Shown piece by piece: positions 23,269 through 32,970 of a stretch of 32,970 nt of DNA. Each line of letters starts with the position of its first letter. Positions within the stretch are counted from its first letter, which is position 1. A program made the translations under genes and the position numbers. The notes beneath the pieces are model-generated. The model was not told the DNA's origin. It worked only from the letters and a program-made list of their open reading frames with translations, and searched no databases. The DNA is from Myxococcaceae bacterium (GTDB lineage: Bacteria; Myxococcota; Myxococcia; Myxococcales; Myxococcaceae). The stretch spans positions 1-32,970 of the forward strand of contig JAFGNZ010000227.1 in NCBI GenBank assembly GCA_016926755.1. Reading direction: 5' to 3'.

Positions 23269-23424
23269 ATGCGCGGCGTGATCACCCTCCGGGATGTGCT
23301 GGGCAACCTGGGCGTCGTGCTCAGGGAGTTCGGGCCGTTGTGCGTGGTGCGGTGTCTGCTCTCCGCCGCGCGTGGCCAGAAGACCACCTTCCTCGAGATC
23401 GCGCTGCGCCAGAAGAGTCCGTGA
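23269..23424 (+). CDS. Small 51-residue protein, coupled to the outer-membrane barrel gene
   Basis: A 51-residue ORF, MRGVITLRDVLGNLGVV, then LREFGPLCVVRCLLSAARGQ and KTTFLEIALRQKSP. It is preceded by GCGAGGA, and its TGA overlaps the next gene's ATG (TGATG), which supports real translation. The middle is amphipathic with two cysteines; there is no signal peptide. No family recognised. Its position between mutL and the barrel protein suggests it belongs with the latter. Confidence 0.65.
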   Translation: MRGVITLRDVLGNLGVVLREFGPLCVVRCLLSAARGQKTTFLEIALRQKSP

Positions 23425-24101
23425 TGCGCCCGAGCCTCCTGCTCACCCTGCTGGTGATCTCTGTCGCCTCTTCCGCCTCCGCTCAGGAGGGCGCCGCGTC
23501 GCTCGAGGGCGTGGGCCGCATCTCCATCCAGGGCGGCTGGCGGCTCGTCTCCAACTCCACCTTCTACGACAACTTCTACTCGAGGCCGGGCAACGAGGGG
23601 CTGGAGCGCGCGCCGGGCTCGCGGGGCGGGCCGCTCGCGGTCGGCACCTTCGCGTACGGGATCTCGGAGTTGATGGAGATCGGCATCGATCTGTTCGGCT
23701 ACATCGAGCGGCTGCAGCTCACGGGGCAGCCCCGGCTGACGACGGCCAGCTATGGCGCGCTGCTGGGCCTGCGCTTCCGGACGTGGCTGGACCTCGGCCC
23801 CGAGGGGACGGTGCCCTTCGTGGGGATCCTCAGCGGGCCGGTGCTCGCCTCGGCGATCTTCGAGGGCGGCCAGGTCCGAGAGACCTTCTCCCAGGGCACG
23901 GCGGCCACCGTGGGAGCGACCCTGCGCCTCACCCCCTCCTGGGGCCTGAGCGCCGAGTACCGGCTGGTCTTCGCCCGAGGAGGCGTGGGGCGGCCGGACG
24001 AGCGGCTCGGCTCCTTCAATGCGGGCGGCAGCTGGTTCTCCCTGGGCGTCAACTACACGTTCGCCAGGGAGCTCGCTCCCTCGTCCAGGAGCCCCTTCTA
24101 G
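23424..24101 (+). CDS. Putative outer-membrane beta-barrel protein
   Basis: A 225-residue exported protein with a clear signal peptide (MRPSLLLTLLVISVASSASA, cleaved before QEG). The mature part alternates hydrophobic and polar residues in short strands (IEIGIDLFGYIERLQL-like, YGALLGLRFRTWL, GLSAEYRLVF, GSWFSLGVNYTF) and ends in an aromatic-rich strand, typical of small eight-stranded barrels of the outer membrane. No catalytic motif is visible, and the final FARELAPSSRSPF is a short tail. The start overlaps the stop of the 51-residue ORF, so translation is coupled. Cargo or role is unknown. Confidence 0.8.
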   Translation: MRPSLLLTLLVISVASSASAQEGAASLEGVGRISIQGGWRLVSNSTFYDNFYSRPGNEGLERAPGSRGGPLAVGTFAYGISELMEIGIDLFGYIERLQLTGQPRLTTASYGALLGLRFRTWLDLGPEGTVPFVGILSGPVLASAIFEGGQVRETFSQGTAATVGATLRLTPSWGLSAEYRLVFARGGVGRPDERLGSFNAGGSWFSLGVNYTFARELAPSSRSPF

Positions 24102-24261
24102 AGCGCGAGCGCCCGCGCCTCCGCCTGCTGCTGAACATTGGGTGGAATGCGAGGGCACCCAGACCCTGTTTCCGGTGCCGAAAAGTCTTCGATTCGCCCA
24201 GGGGAACCTTACGATGCGCGAGCCGGCAGATGTTGTCTCCGGTCCTACCAGGAAGATGTCC

Positions 24262-25272
24262 ATGGCAGCCGAAACCACCAAGCCAGAGGTCGAGAAGGAG
24301 CTGACGGAGATCCGCAAGGAGGTGATCGAGGCACGCAACCTCGTCATCAAGACGGACAACCTCCTGAAGAACCTGCACGCGGAGGTGAAGGCGGTTGGCA
24401 AGCGCCACGAGGACTTCCAGCGCCGCCAGTGGATCTCCTCGGGCGTGGCCTACGCCCTGTTCACCGTGCTGGTGGTGGGCGGCGCGGTGATGGTCGGCAA
24501 CGCGCGCACCTCCACCGCGGACGCCGAGCGTGAGCGGCTGGAGAAGTCAGTGGCGGAGCTCACCTCGCAGCTGGAGAAGCAGCGCGCGGAGCTGGCCGCC
24601 AACCAGAGCGCCCAGCGCGCCGCCGCGGACGTCTACAAGCTGATGACGACGCTGCCGGGCGACGAGCGGCTCAAGGGCATCGACGCGCTGGTGAAGCTGG
24701 ACACCTCGCGCCTGGGCGCGCTGGAGCGACAGGCGCTCAACGATCGCGCCGAGCTGCTGCGCAAGGAGATCGGCCAGGCCGCCTTCGAGCGCGGCAAGGC
24801 CGCCTTTCGGCGCAACGACATGAGGGCCGTCATGGAGGATCTGACGCGCTTCATGGCGATGAACCCCTCCGAGGCTGACGCGCTGGACGCCGCCTTCTTC
24901 CTGGGCGCCGCGTACAACAGCGTGGGGCAGCACGACAAGGCCGTGCCGCTGCTGGCGCGCTTCGTGGAAGGGGACCGCAAGTCCAAGACGCGTGACTACG
25001 CCATGGTGCTGCTGTCCCACTCGTACCAGGAGACCAAGCAGCTGGATAAGTCGCTGGCCACCATCCGCGACGCGATCGCGACGTACCCGGCCAGCCAGTA
25101 CCTGGGGGCGATGCGGGCGCGGCTGAACTCGGCCAAACGCCAGGCGGGCGGGCCCGAGGCCGCGGCGATGCCTGCTCCGGCGGTGCCGGCCGCGGCCACG
25201 GCGGCTCCGGCGGCTGCGGCACCCCAGCCCGCGGCGGCAGCTCCTACGCCGGCGCCGGCCCCCGCGCAGTAG
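24262..25272 (+). CDS. Membrane-anchored coiled-coil and TPR-like protein
   Basis: A 336-residue protein. The N-terminus is a cytoplasmic coiled coil (EVEKELTEIRKEVIEARNLV), followed by one membrane helix at about residues 56-76 (ISSGVAYALFTVLVVGGAVM). A second coiled coil (AERERLEKSVAELTSQLEKQ) follows, then TPR-like helices in the periplasm (AAFFLGAAYNSVGQHDKAVP, VLLSHSYQETKQLDKSLATI). The last ~45 residues are Ala/Pro-rich and disordered. The ATG at 24262 is chosen because AGGA lies 8 bases before it; an ATG two codons earlier touches the ribosome site. It resembles YbgF/CpoB-like scaffold proteins in layout, but specific homology is not visible. Function unknown; envelope organisation is plausible. 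Confidence 0.82.
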   Translation: MAAETTKPEVEKELTEIRKEVIEARNLVIKTDNLLKNLHAEVKAVGKRHEDFQRRQWISSGVAYALFTVLVVGGAVMVGNARTSTADAERERLEKSVAELTSQLEKQRAELAANQSAQRAAADVYKLMTTLPGDERLKGIDALVKLDTSRLGALERQALNDRAELLRKEIGQAAFERGKAAFRRNDMRAVMEDLTRFMAMNPSEADALDAAFFLGAAYNSVGQHDKAVPLLARFVEGDRKSKTRDYAMVLLSHSYQETKQLDKSLATIRDAIATYPASQYLGAMRARLNSAKRQAGGPEAAAMPAPAVPAAATAAPAAAAPQPAAAAPTPAPAPAQ

Positions 25273-25290
25273 CCGGGCTTGCCTCCCCTC

Positions 25291-25300
25291 GGGGGGGGGG
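25291..25300. repeat. Run of ten G in an intergenic region
   Basis: Ten consecutive G lie 18 bases after the stop at 25272 and 101 bases before the GTG at 25401. Preceded by CCCCTC, the run can fold as a short G/C stem. It is a slippage-prone tract, or a place where assembly length may be wrong. Confidence 0.8.
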
Positions 25301-25400
25301 CCTCGCCGGGTCGGGTGGGGGACGGATGCCCTCGTCGTCCTACCTGGCGCATCAGTCAGGCGTTGCCACGCGGGGCCCCGGGTCGTAAGACGGGGGCTCC

Positions 25401-25919
25401 GTGTCCGACGTCGACCCCCGGAAAGATCCCCGCTTCCGTCCGTTCCGAGCCGCCGCGTACGGGGTGCACATCGCCCTGTCCGTGGTCTTCTGCCTGTGGC
25501 TCATCGTGAACGTGAGCCGCTCGGTGGCGGGGATGTCTCCCGGCCGCCTGCCCACCGTGGAGGCGGCTCAGGTGCTCTCCTTCCGCGAGTGCTTGGATGC
25601 CGCGCAGGCGCTGTGGACGGAGCTGGAGACCCGGCGAGAGTCCCTGGTGCGCACCACCCCCGCCAGCAGCGTGGATCAGGAGTGGATCCGCTTCCGCACG
25701 ACGTGGCTCCAGCGGCTGCGCGAGCGTGAGAGCCAGTGCGCGCTCAAGTCGCGAGAGCGCACGGAGCTGCGCGCCGTGTTCAAGCGGCTGGAGGAGGTGC
25801 AGGACCTCTACGCCATCCATGCCGTGCAGTACGCTGGCGAGGTGGGCGGAGCGGTGGATGCGCTCCAGGCCGCCTTCGCCGCCGCGCGCCGCGACTCGGC
25901 CGCGGGCCGCATGCCCTGA
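25401..25919 (+). CDS. Small membrane protein of unknown function
   Basis: A 172-residue protein starting at GTG 25401 (GGGGGCT as ribosome site). One membrane helix is visible at about residues 20-40 (AAYGVHIALSVVFCLWLIVN), after a short charged N-terminus. The rest is a helical, charged region (LWTELETRRESLVRTT, IRFRTTWLQRLRERES, RTELRAVFKRLEEVQDLYAI) that probably folds as a coiled coil or bundle in the periplasm. No family recognised. It lies 128 bases after the TPR-like gene and may share its transcript. It converges with the lipoprotein gene at 25983. Confidence 0.75.
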   Translation: MSDVDPRKDPRFRPFRAAAYGVHIALSVVFCLWLIVNVSRSVAGMSPGRLPTVEAAQVLSFRECLDAAQALWTELETRRESLVRTTPASSVDQEWIRFRTTWLQRLRERESQCALKSRERTELRAVFKRLEEVQDLYAIHAVQYAGEVGGAVDALQAAFAAARRDSAAGRMP

Positions 25920-25982
25920 TCACGTCACGCCATCCCTCGCGCTGTCGTGTGCTGGAGGGGTGTGTGCGGATCGCTCCGGGCC

Positions 25983-27599
25983 TCAGCGGGTGGGCAGGGT
26001 CGCCGAGTAGCTGCCGACGTTGTCGGCCACCGTCTGCGCCAGCAGCACGGAGGTGGGCTTGCCCTCCACGGTCACCACGCGGAAGAAGCGGATGGAGGCG
26101 TAGGGCACGCCGGGCGTGGGGCTCTCGACGCCCGGCGCGTCGATCGTCACCAGGCCGTTGATGCGCCGGCCCTTGGAGAGGGTGAAGGGGGCCAGCACCA
26201 GGTTCGTCGAGGGCATCATCGTCACGAAGCGGCTGACGCGCGGCAGGTTCTCCGCCGGGATGAAGTCGAAGCGGTACTCGCCCGGATCCAGCCGGAGGCG
26301 GTAGCGGCCATCCTGATCCGTGGCGGCCGGCGCCTCCGTGCCCACGGGCGGGAGCGGCCAGCCGGGCACCTCGCCCACGGGATCGGCCGCCACGCGCACG
26401 CCGGCCGCCGGCAGCCCGTCCGGACCCATCAGCGTGCCCTCCACGACGAGCTTGTTCGGGCAGACCAGATCCTGCAGCGGCGTGACGGCCACGCGCGGGA
26501 TGGCCGTGGGCTGGAGCAGGATGCCGGCGACCGCGTCTGGCGGCGGCACGGCATAGAGGGTTGACAGGGCGTCGGGGTGGCTCGGCAGGGTGAGCAGTTC
26601 GAAGCTCCCGTCCGTGCCGGTGAGGACGCTGCGGCTGCGGAAGTCCCCTCCGCCGCCCACCTTGCCATGGGAGTACACGGAGGCGCCGGCCACGGGCTGG
26701 CCGTCCTGATCCACCACGCGGCCCTGCACCTTCACCGGCTCGCCGTAGTCACCCAGCTCCAGCGGGGCGGTGACGCCCGGGCGGGGATCCACGGTGAACG
26801 TCTTCTGCGGCACCAGCGCCTCCGAGCGAGGCGCCGTCACCTGCACCAGGACGTGATCCAGCCTGGCGGCGGAGGGCGGCAGCGAGAGGAGGAACTCGCC
26901 CGTGCCGCGCGTCACCGGGACGCGCTGGGACAGGGGGCGCAGCGAGCGATCCAGCGCCTGGACCTCCAGGTCCGCCTCCACCAGCAGGTCCTCGCGGCGC
27001 ACCACCTTGCCCGCCAGCCGGGTGATGGCGGTGGGGGCGGGCAGCAGGAAGTCGAGCGGCACCGCGCGGCCGGGCTCCACCACGCGGGAGTCCGTCAGGG
27101 GCGGCACCGCCGGATCCTCGGCGACCAGCGTCACGGTGAAGCTGCCGGAGCCCACCGAGAGCTGGTAGCTCCCGTTGTCCGGCACCAGGGTGCCCTCGTA
27201 GCGGCGCACCACGCCGGGGATGAGGAGGCTCTCGCCCGAGGCGCGCACGGTGATCCGGCTGGTGTACGCGGTGGTGGCCTCCTCCGGGGCGGGCAGCAGC
27301 GTCTCCCTGCGCACCTGGCCCTGCAGGGTGGCGGCCCCGAAGAGCTCCAGGTTCTGCTGGGGCCGCAGGTTCTCCACCGGGAAGTCCTGCGCGTGCAGGC
27401 CCGCCTTCGGGTTGGGCGTCACCTCCACGACGATGTGCTCGCCCGGATCGCCGCAGCCATCCAGGAAGCACACCTGGCCCTCGGCGCACTCGGCGTCGTC
27501 GCGGCAGACGAGCCGGCTGCCATCGGACTCCATCGGCAGGTAGGCGCACCCGAAGCCCGCCAGCGCCAGCGCCAGCAGGGCCACACGCAGGGGGCTCAT
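25983..27599 (-). CDS. Lipoprotein with carboxypeptidase-regulatory-like repeats
   Basis: A 538-residue lipoprotein: signal MSPLRVALLALALAGFGC with lipobox GFGC. A short Cys module follows (CRDDAECAEGQVCFLDGCGD), of the same style as in the large lipoprotein at 14252. The rest is beta-sandwich material with several carboxypeptidase-regulatory-like (CarboxypepD_reg/DUF-type) segments, for example VKVQGRVVDQDGQPVAGASV and LVVEGTLMGPDGLPAAGVRV. No enzyme site is visible; these domains serve adhesion or structural roles on the surface. The ATG overlaps the preceding stop (ATGA), indicating coupling with the lipoprotein gene before it. Last gene of the apparent signalling operon. Confidence 0.87.
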   Translation of the reverse strand: MSPLRVALLALALAGFGCAYLPMESDGSRLVCRDDAECAEGQVCFLDGCGDPGEHIVVEVTPNPKAGLHAQDFPVENLRPQQNLELFGAATLQGQVRRETLLPAPEEATTAYTSRITVRASGESLLIPGVVRRYEGTLVPDNGSYQLSVGSGSFTVTLVAEDPAVPPLTDSRVVEPGRAVPLDFLLPAPTAITRLAGKVVRREDLLVEADLEVQALDRSLRPLSQRVPVTRGTGEFLLSLPPSAARLDHVLVQVTAPRSEALVPQKTFTVDPRPGVTAPLELGDYGEPVKVQGRVVDQDGQPVAGASVYSHGKVGGGGDFRSRSVLTGTDGSFELLTLPSHPDALSTLYAVPPPDAVAGILLQPTAIPRVAVTPLQDLVCPNKLVVEGTLMGPDGLPAAGVRVAADPVGEVPGWPLPPVGTEAPAATDQDGRYRLRLDPGEYRFDFIPAENLPRVSRFVTMMPSTNLVLAPFTLSKGRRINGLVTIDAPGVESPTPGVPYASIRFFRVVTVEGKPTSVLLAQTVADNVGSYSATLPTR

Positions 27600-28186
27600 T
27601 GGCAGTCTCCACTCACCGTGGTGACGAACCACGTATGGGTCACCACGTAGCCAGGGTTGATGATGACGGCCCCCCCATCCAGGACGGTGCGGCTGATCGG
27701 CACGGGCTCGCGGCCCACCAGGCGCGTGTCGGCCGCCACTGCCTCCACCACGTGCGTCCCCAGCGCGCTCAGCGGGCTGTTGGCGGCGCGCAGGTTGATG
27801 CGCAGCGTGGCGCGATCGCCGCGCTGGGGCAGGCCGTTGTTGGTGAGCTGGAACTCGCGGTAGGCCCCGGTGGGGTTCTGGGCGTCGTAGTCCAGGTACC
27901 AGCGCACCGTGAGGAGATCGTCCACGTCCGGGTCCTCCACGATGACGGAGAAGTCCAGCTCGCACAGGCCTTCCGCGCCGAAGTCACGGACGATGCTCTC
28001 AGGAGGCTGCACTTGCGTCTCCACGATGCGAGGGGGGCGGTTCTTGCGGTCGGGGATGCCCTCCAGGAGCGTGTCGTCCTGGGGGACGAGGCACCCGCCC
28101 ACCACACCCGCCGCCCAGGCCAGCCCCAGCCACTGCACCACCGACACAAGCAATCCCTTGGCCACGGGAGAACGAGAGGATTCCAT
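27596..28186 (-). CDS. Lipoprotein of unknown function in the kinase operon
   Basis: A 196-residue lipoprotein with a long signal and lipobox VVGGC. The mature part looks beta-rich, with an Ig-like rhythm (LDFSVIVEDPDVDDLLTVRW, ATLRINLRAANSPLSALGTH, VVEAVAADTRL), which suggests a cadherin- or PKD-like fold without a definite assignment. No ribosome site precedes the ATG at 28186 (the sequence there is anti-Shine-Dalgarno-like), so it may be translated from another start such as a GTG seven codons in. It overlaps the next lipoprotein gene by four bases and starts 74 bases after the sigma54 activator. Confidence 0.78.
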   Translation of the reverse strand: MESSRSPVAKGLLVSVVQWLGLAWAAGVVGGCLVPQDDTLLEGIPDRKNRPPRIVETQVQPPESIVRDFGAEGLCELDFSVIVEDPDVDDLLTVRWYLDYDAQNPTGAYREFQLTNNGLPQRGDRATLRINLRAANSPLSALGTHVVEAVAADTRLVGREPVPISRTVLDGGAVIINPGYVVTHTWFVTTVSGDCQ

Positions 28187-28260
28187 AAGGAGGATGCGGG
28201 GTTGGCGAGTGGGAGGCGCGCGGTGCGCCGGGGAACCATGACAGCCGCGTCGCGGCGTGC

Positions 28261-30138
<1,878 letters not shown>

Positions 30139-30163
30139 GGTGAGCGGTTCCTGGGCTGGGGAG

Positions 30164-31153
30164 CTAGAAGGTGAGGGTGAGGCCGGCGCCGAGTCCGCCG
30201 GAGGTAGGGAAGAGCCGGAGCTGGGCCGAGGGGCCGCTGCCCCGCGCGGGAGCGGCGCGCGGGGCCGGGGTAGGGCGCTCCTCGATGGTGGTCGTCACCA
30301 CCTGATCCTCGTGGTGGTAGAGGGCGTCGGCCACGCCCAGCGAGTAGACGGTGTAGAAGCCCGCGGCCGAGCCGATCTTCAGCAGCCGCCACACGTTCGC
30401 CTGTCGCTCGCGGCTGGTGGGGATATAGCGCACGGTGATGATCGCCTTGCCCGTCTCGGTGAGCACGTCGTCTATCTCGATGCTGTCCGTCTCGAAGAGG
30501 GCCTCGTAGGCGAAGTAGGCGATGACGCTCGTCACCGCGAGCGCGCCCTCGGAGGCGGCGAAGATGACGCCCAGGCTGTTGCGGCCCTGCTGGAACTGGC
30601 CCGCGCCGAAGGGGACGAAGTTCACCAGGAAGTTGCGCTTCTCCACCGTGCGGATCGTCACCTGGCGGGCGAGCGCCTCGGCGCGGCGGCGCTGCTCCTC
30701 GGCGGCCAGGCGCTCGCGCTCGCGGCGCTCGGCCTCCACGCGGACGCGCTCCTGCCGCAGCCGGCGCTCCTGGCGCAGGAAGTCCAGCTCCGAGTCCATC
30801 CGCTCCTTGAGCTTGTCGAAGTACGTCACCGCGGGCGGCGGCACCACGAAGGGATCCAGGCTGTGATCCGGGTCCAGCCGCAGCAGCGCGCTGAAGTGCC
30901 GCTCCGCGTCGCTCAGCCGCTGGAGGTTGAAGGCCGCCAGGCCCGCCAGCTCGTGCACGTCGACCAGCAGCTCCTCGCTCAGGCCGCCGCGATTGATGCG
31001 GGACACGGCGCGCTCGAGCACCTCGGCGTACTTGCCGTACTCGAAGGCGGCGCGGATGCCGGCCACCTCCTCGTCGGCATCCTGGGCGCGCGCGGCCGCG
31101 GGGGCCAGGAGCATGGGCAGCAGGCAGAGCAGCAGCGGGAGACCTCGGCTCAT
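30164..31153 (-). CDS. Exported TPR-like protein with coiled coil and membrane-proximal C-terminus
   Basis: A 329-residue protein with signal peptide (MSRGLPLLLCLLPMLLAPAA ending ARAQ). Residues ~25-110 form a TPR-like unit (EVAGIRAAFEYGKYAEVLER, LAAFNLQRLSDAERHFSALL). A charged coiled coil follows (LRQERRLRQERVRVEAERRE). The second half contains hydrophobic stretches (LVNFVPFGAGQFQQGRNSLG, VIFAASEGALAVTSVIAYFA) and a beta-like end (GGLGAGLTLTF). The glycine-rich GAGQFQQG segment resembles the DUF5683-type membrane module seen in similar proteins. Its ATG overlaps the kinase stop (ATGA), so the two are translated together. The role is probably sensing or scaffolding for the kinase; inference. 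Confidence 0.85.
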   Translation of the reverse strand: MSRGLPLLLCLLPMLLAPAAARAQDADEEVAGIRAAFEYGKYAEVLERAVSRINRGGLSEELLVDVHELAGLAAFNLQRLSDAERHFSALLRLDPDHSLDPFVVPPPAVTYFDKLKERMDSELDFLRQERRLRQERVRVEAERRERERLAAEEQRRRAEALARQVTIRTVEKRNFLVNFVPFGAGQFQQGRNSLGVIFAASEGALAVTSVIAYFAYEALFETDSIEIDDVLTETGKAIITVRYIPTSRERQANVWRLLKIGSAAGFYTVYSLGVADALYHHEDQVVTTTIEERPTPAPRAAPARGSGPSAQLRLFPTSGGLGAGLTLTF

Positions 31154-32970
31154 TCGGCGACGAGGCTCCCGCGCAGGGTGATGGGCTTGCCCGGCTCGAT
31201 CATCACCGCGCGCTTCTCTGTCCGATAGCCGGGGTGGCTCACCTCGTACTCCACCCGGTGCTGGAAGCTGGCCGGGCCGCGAGGCGAGCGGATGTCGAAG
31301 GGGCGCTCCAGGCTCTCTCTCGCGGTGCGCAGCTCCTCGCCCACGCGCACCTGCGCCTCCGGGGGCTGGAAGTCGAAGGAGAGCGGCGAGGGCTTGAGCT
31401 GGGCGCGCAGCCGGAAGATGTTCTCCGCGCCCGGCACCACCTCGATGGTCTCCACCGCGTCCTCGCACCACTCGCACCGCACGGTGACGGCGTGGCTGCC
31501 GGGCGCCAGCTCCAGATCGTGCTGCGCCAGCGGCTGTGGGCTGGGCGCCTCCTTGTCCACCTGGATGGCGCCATAGGGGCGCACGAGGATGGAGACGTGC
31601 ACCTTCGCCGGGCGCGAGGCCTCCGGCCGGGAGTCTCCGCGCGCGGGGGGCCTCTTCGCGGTGTCCGGCTCTTCGGCCGTGGCCTCCTCCGGGGCCGGGC
31701 GGGTGGCCTCGGGAGGGACGGGGAGCGGGGTGGGCGGCTGGAGATTCAGGCCCGGAACGCTGCCCGGCGGCGGGCCGGAGGGCTCTGGCGGCTCCGTGGA
31801 GGCCTCGGGCGGCTTCGTGGGCTGGGTGGCCCCTGGCGTGTCGGGCCGGGCGGGCTCGACGGTGGAGGCGGGCGAGCGGAGGAGGAAGTACCCGCTCGTG
31901 CCGAGCGTGGCGAGGGTGGCGAGCGCGATGCCCGCCTGGGCGCCGCGCTTCATCCACAGCCGGCGGCGCTTCGCGCGGTTGAGCCCATCGAGCAGCGCCA
32001 GGGCGCGGGTGTTCTGTCCGTCCAGGGCGAGCACCTGGTTGAGGCTGGCCAGGGCGCGCGGGGTGCGCTTCTCGGCCAGCAGGTGCTCGCTGCGCTCCAG
32101 CAGGGCCGCGACGATGCGCTGGCGGGCGGCCTTCCTGTAGGAAGGGGGATCCGCGAAGAAGGAGGCCAGCTCTTCGTTCACGCGGGGGAAGCCCAGGCTG
32201 GTCAGGTAGTCGGCGAGCGCGTCGCGCAGCCCGCCCGCGTGCGCGTAGCGGTGGTGCCGATCTCTCTGGAGGCAGGTGGTGATGATCTCCGCCAGCTCGT
32301 CCGAGAGCGAGGCCACGCGTCGGCGCGGATCCTCGTAGGCCCCATCCAGGATGCGCTTGAGGGTGGCCGTCGTGTTGGAGGCGGTGAAGGGCAGCCGGCC
32401 CGTGACGAAGGCGTAGAGCATGATGCCCAGCGAGAAGACGTCCGCCTCGGGGCCGGCCTCCAGGCCCTCGATGATCTCCGGGGCCATGTGCGCCGGCGAG
32501 CCCACCAGCGTGCCGGTGACGGTCATCCGCTCCTCGGTCTCCAGGAGCTTGGCGATGCCGAAGTCCATCAGCTTGAGGACGCCGTCCTCGCGGACCATCA
32601 CGTTCTCGGGCTTGAGATCCCGGTGGATGACGCCTTCCTCGTGCGCGTGGGCGAGCGCCGCGGCCAGCTCGTGGACGATCATCGCCGCGATCTCGGGCGG
32701 CTCGATCCCGCCCTCGTCCAGGAAGTGCCGCAGCGTCTGCCCGCGGATGTACTCGGTGACGATGTACGCGTTCTGCGAGTCGGCCGAGGAGAAGTCGAAC
32801 ACCTCGAGGATGTTGGGGTGGTGGAGCCGGGCCACGGCCTTGGCCTCGCGGGCCAGGCGCCGGCGGGACTCGTCCCGGCCGGCCAGGTGCGGGTGCAGCA
32901 CCTTCACCGCCACCTCGCGATCCAGGGCGGTGTCCAGGCCCTTGTACACGACGCTCATGCCCCCCGAGCC
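31150..32970 (-). CDS. Transmembrane Ser/Thr protein kinase (PknB-like), N-terminus outside the window
   Basis: The frame is open to the window end and begins GSGGMSVVYKG, the kinase glycine-rich loop, so only about 10-20 residues are missing. 606 residues are visible. Kinase landmarks: VAVKVLHPH (ATP lysine), HRDLKPENVMV (catalytic loop), LMDFGIAKLL (DFG) and GSPAHMAPEIIEG (activation/APE). After ~100 linker residues there is a membrane helix (AGIALATLATLGTSGYFLL), then a Pro/Glu-rich extracytoplasmic stretch and a beta-rich end with a PEGA-like motif (VRPYGAIQVDKEAP) and VEYEVSHPGYRTEKRAV. It is a Hanks-type kinase with an outside sensor. The next gene overlaps its stop by four bases. Confidence 0.95.
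   Translation of the reverse strand, partial: GSGGMSVVYKGLDTALDREVAVKVLHPHLAGRDESRRRLAREAKAVARLHHPNILEVFDFSSADSQNAYIVTEYIRGQTLRHFLDEGGIEPPEIAAMIVHELAAALAHAHEEGVIHRDLKPENVMVREDGVLKLMDFGIAKLLETEERMTVTGTLVGSPAHMAPEIIEGLEAGPEADVFSLGIMLYAFVTGRLPFTASNTTATLKRILDGAYEDPRRRVASLSDELAEIITTCLQRDRHHRYAHAGGLRDALADYLTSLGFPRVNEELASFFADPPSYRKAARQRIVAALLERSEHLLAEKRTPRALASLNQVLALDGQNTRALALLDGLNRAKRRRLWMKRGAQAGIALATLATLGTSGYFLLRSPASTVEPARPDTPGATQPTKPPEASTEPPEPSGPPPGSVPGLNLQPPTPLPVPPEATRPAPEEATAEEPDTAKRPPARGDSRPEASRPAKVHVSILVRPYGAIQVDKEAPSPQPLAQHDLELAPGSHAVTVRCEWCEDAVETIEVVPGAENIFRLRAQLKPSPLSFDFQPPEAQVRVGEELRTARESLERPFDIRSPRGPASFQHRVEYEVSHPGYRTEKRAVMIEPGKPITLRGSLVAE

Overview
The window is very GC-rich and reads as a chromosomal segment of a myxobacterium, most likely in the Cystobacterineae (Archangium, Cystobacter, Stigmatella and relatives). 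This is inferred from GC-rich third codon positions, many lipoproteins with Cys-rich or carboxypeptidase-regulatory-like segments, sigma54 enhancer-binding proteins with FHA/GAF sensors, a TM-anchored Ser/Thr kinase, and an FHA-GGDEF protein. No rRNA, tRNA, CRISPR array, transposase or integrase was recognised.

Layout. 1-4435 (+): the end of an NtrC-type regulator, a tandem ArsA/Get3-like ATPase, accA and cmk; a likely 38-codon gene sits antisense between the ATPase and accA. 4436-9557 (mainly -) is an accessory island with visibly lower GC. It holds a cyclase/effector pair that I identify as a Pycsar anti-phage system (CNB-TIR effector, then a pyrimidine-type class III cyclase). Two lipoprotein genes follow closely on the same strand; the first has a complete JAMM metalloprotease motif. 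Upstream lies a 466-residue protein with 17-residue repeats, a membrane segment, a coiled coil and an SH3-like end. Its gene is flanked by inverted copies of a ~65-bp repeat. 9558-14091: a soluble lytic transglycosylase (-), a small Cys/His protein (+), and a CAP-domain protein translationally coupled to a DciA (DUF721) helicase loader (-). 14252-18379 (+): a large Cys-rich lipoprotein, an FHA-GGDEF diguanylate cyclase and a GNAT acetyltransferase. 18392-21241 (-): an epimerase/reductase and a long acyltransferase in one operon, divergent from mutL. 21361-25919 (+): mutL, a 51-residue ORF overlapping an outer-membrane barrel gene, a membrane coiled-coil/TPR protein and a small membrane protein. 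25983-32970 (-): an apparent signalling operon of Ser/Thr kinase (5' end outside the window), TPR protein, FHA-GAF-sigma54 activator and two lipoproteins.

How the parts work together. In the island, phage infection would be expected to activate the cyclase, whose cyclic pyrimidine nucleotide binds the CNB domain of the effector and switches on its TIR-like NADase. The JAMM lipoprotein 13 bp downstream of the cyclase, and the unknown lipoprotein after it, are not part of Pycsar as known to me; they are the best candidate for something undescribed. In the last region the kinase could phosphorylate a partner read by the FHA domain of the sigma54 activator, tying an envelope signal to transcription. 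The remaining genes are mostly housekeeping (fatty-acid synthesis, CMP phosphorylation, mismatch repair, helicase loading, wall turnover).
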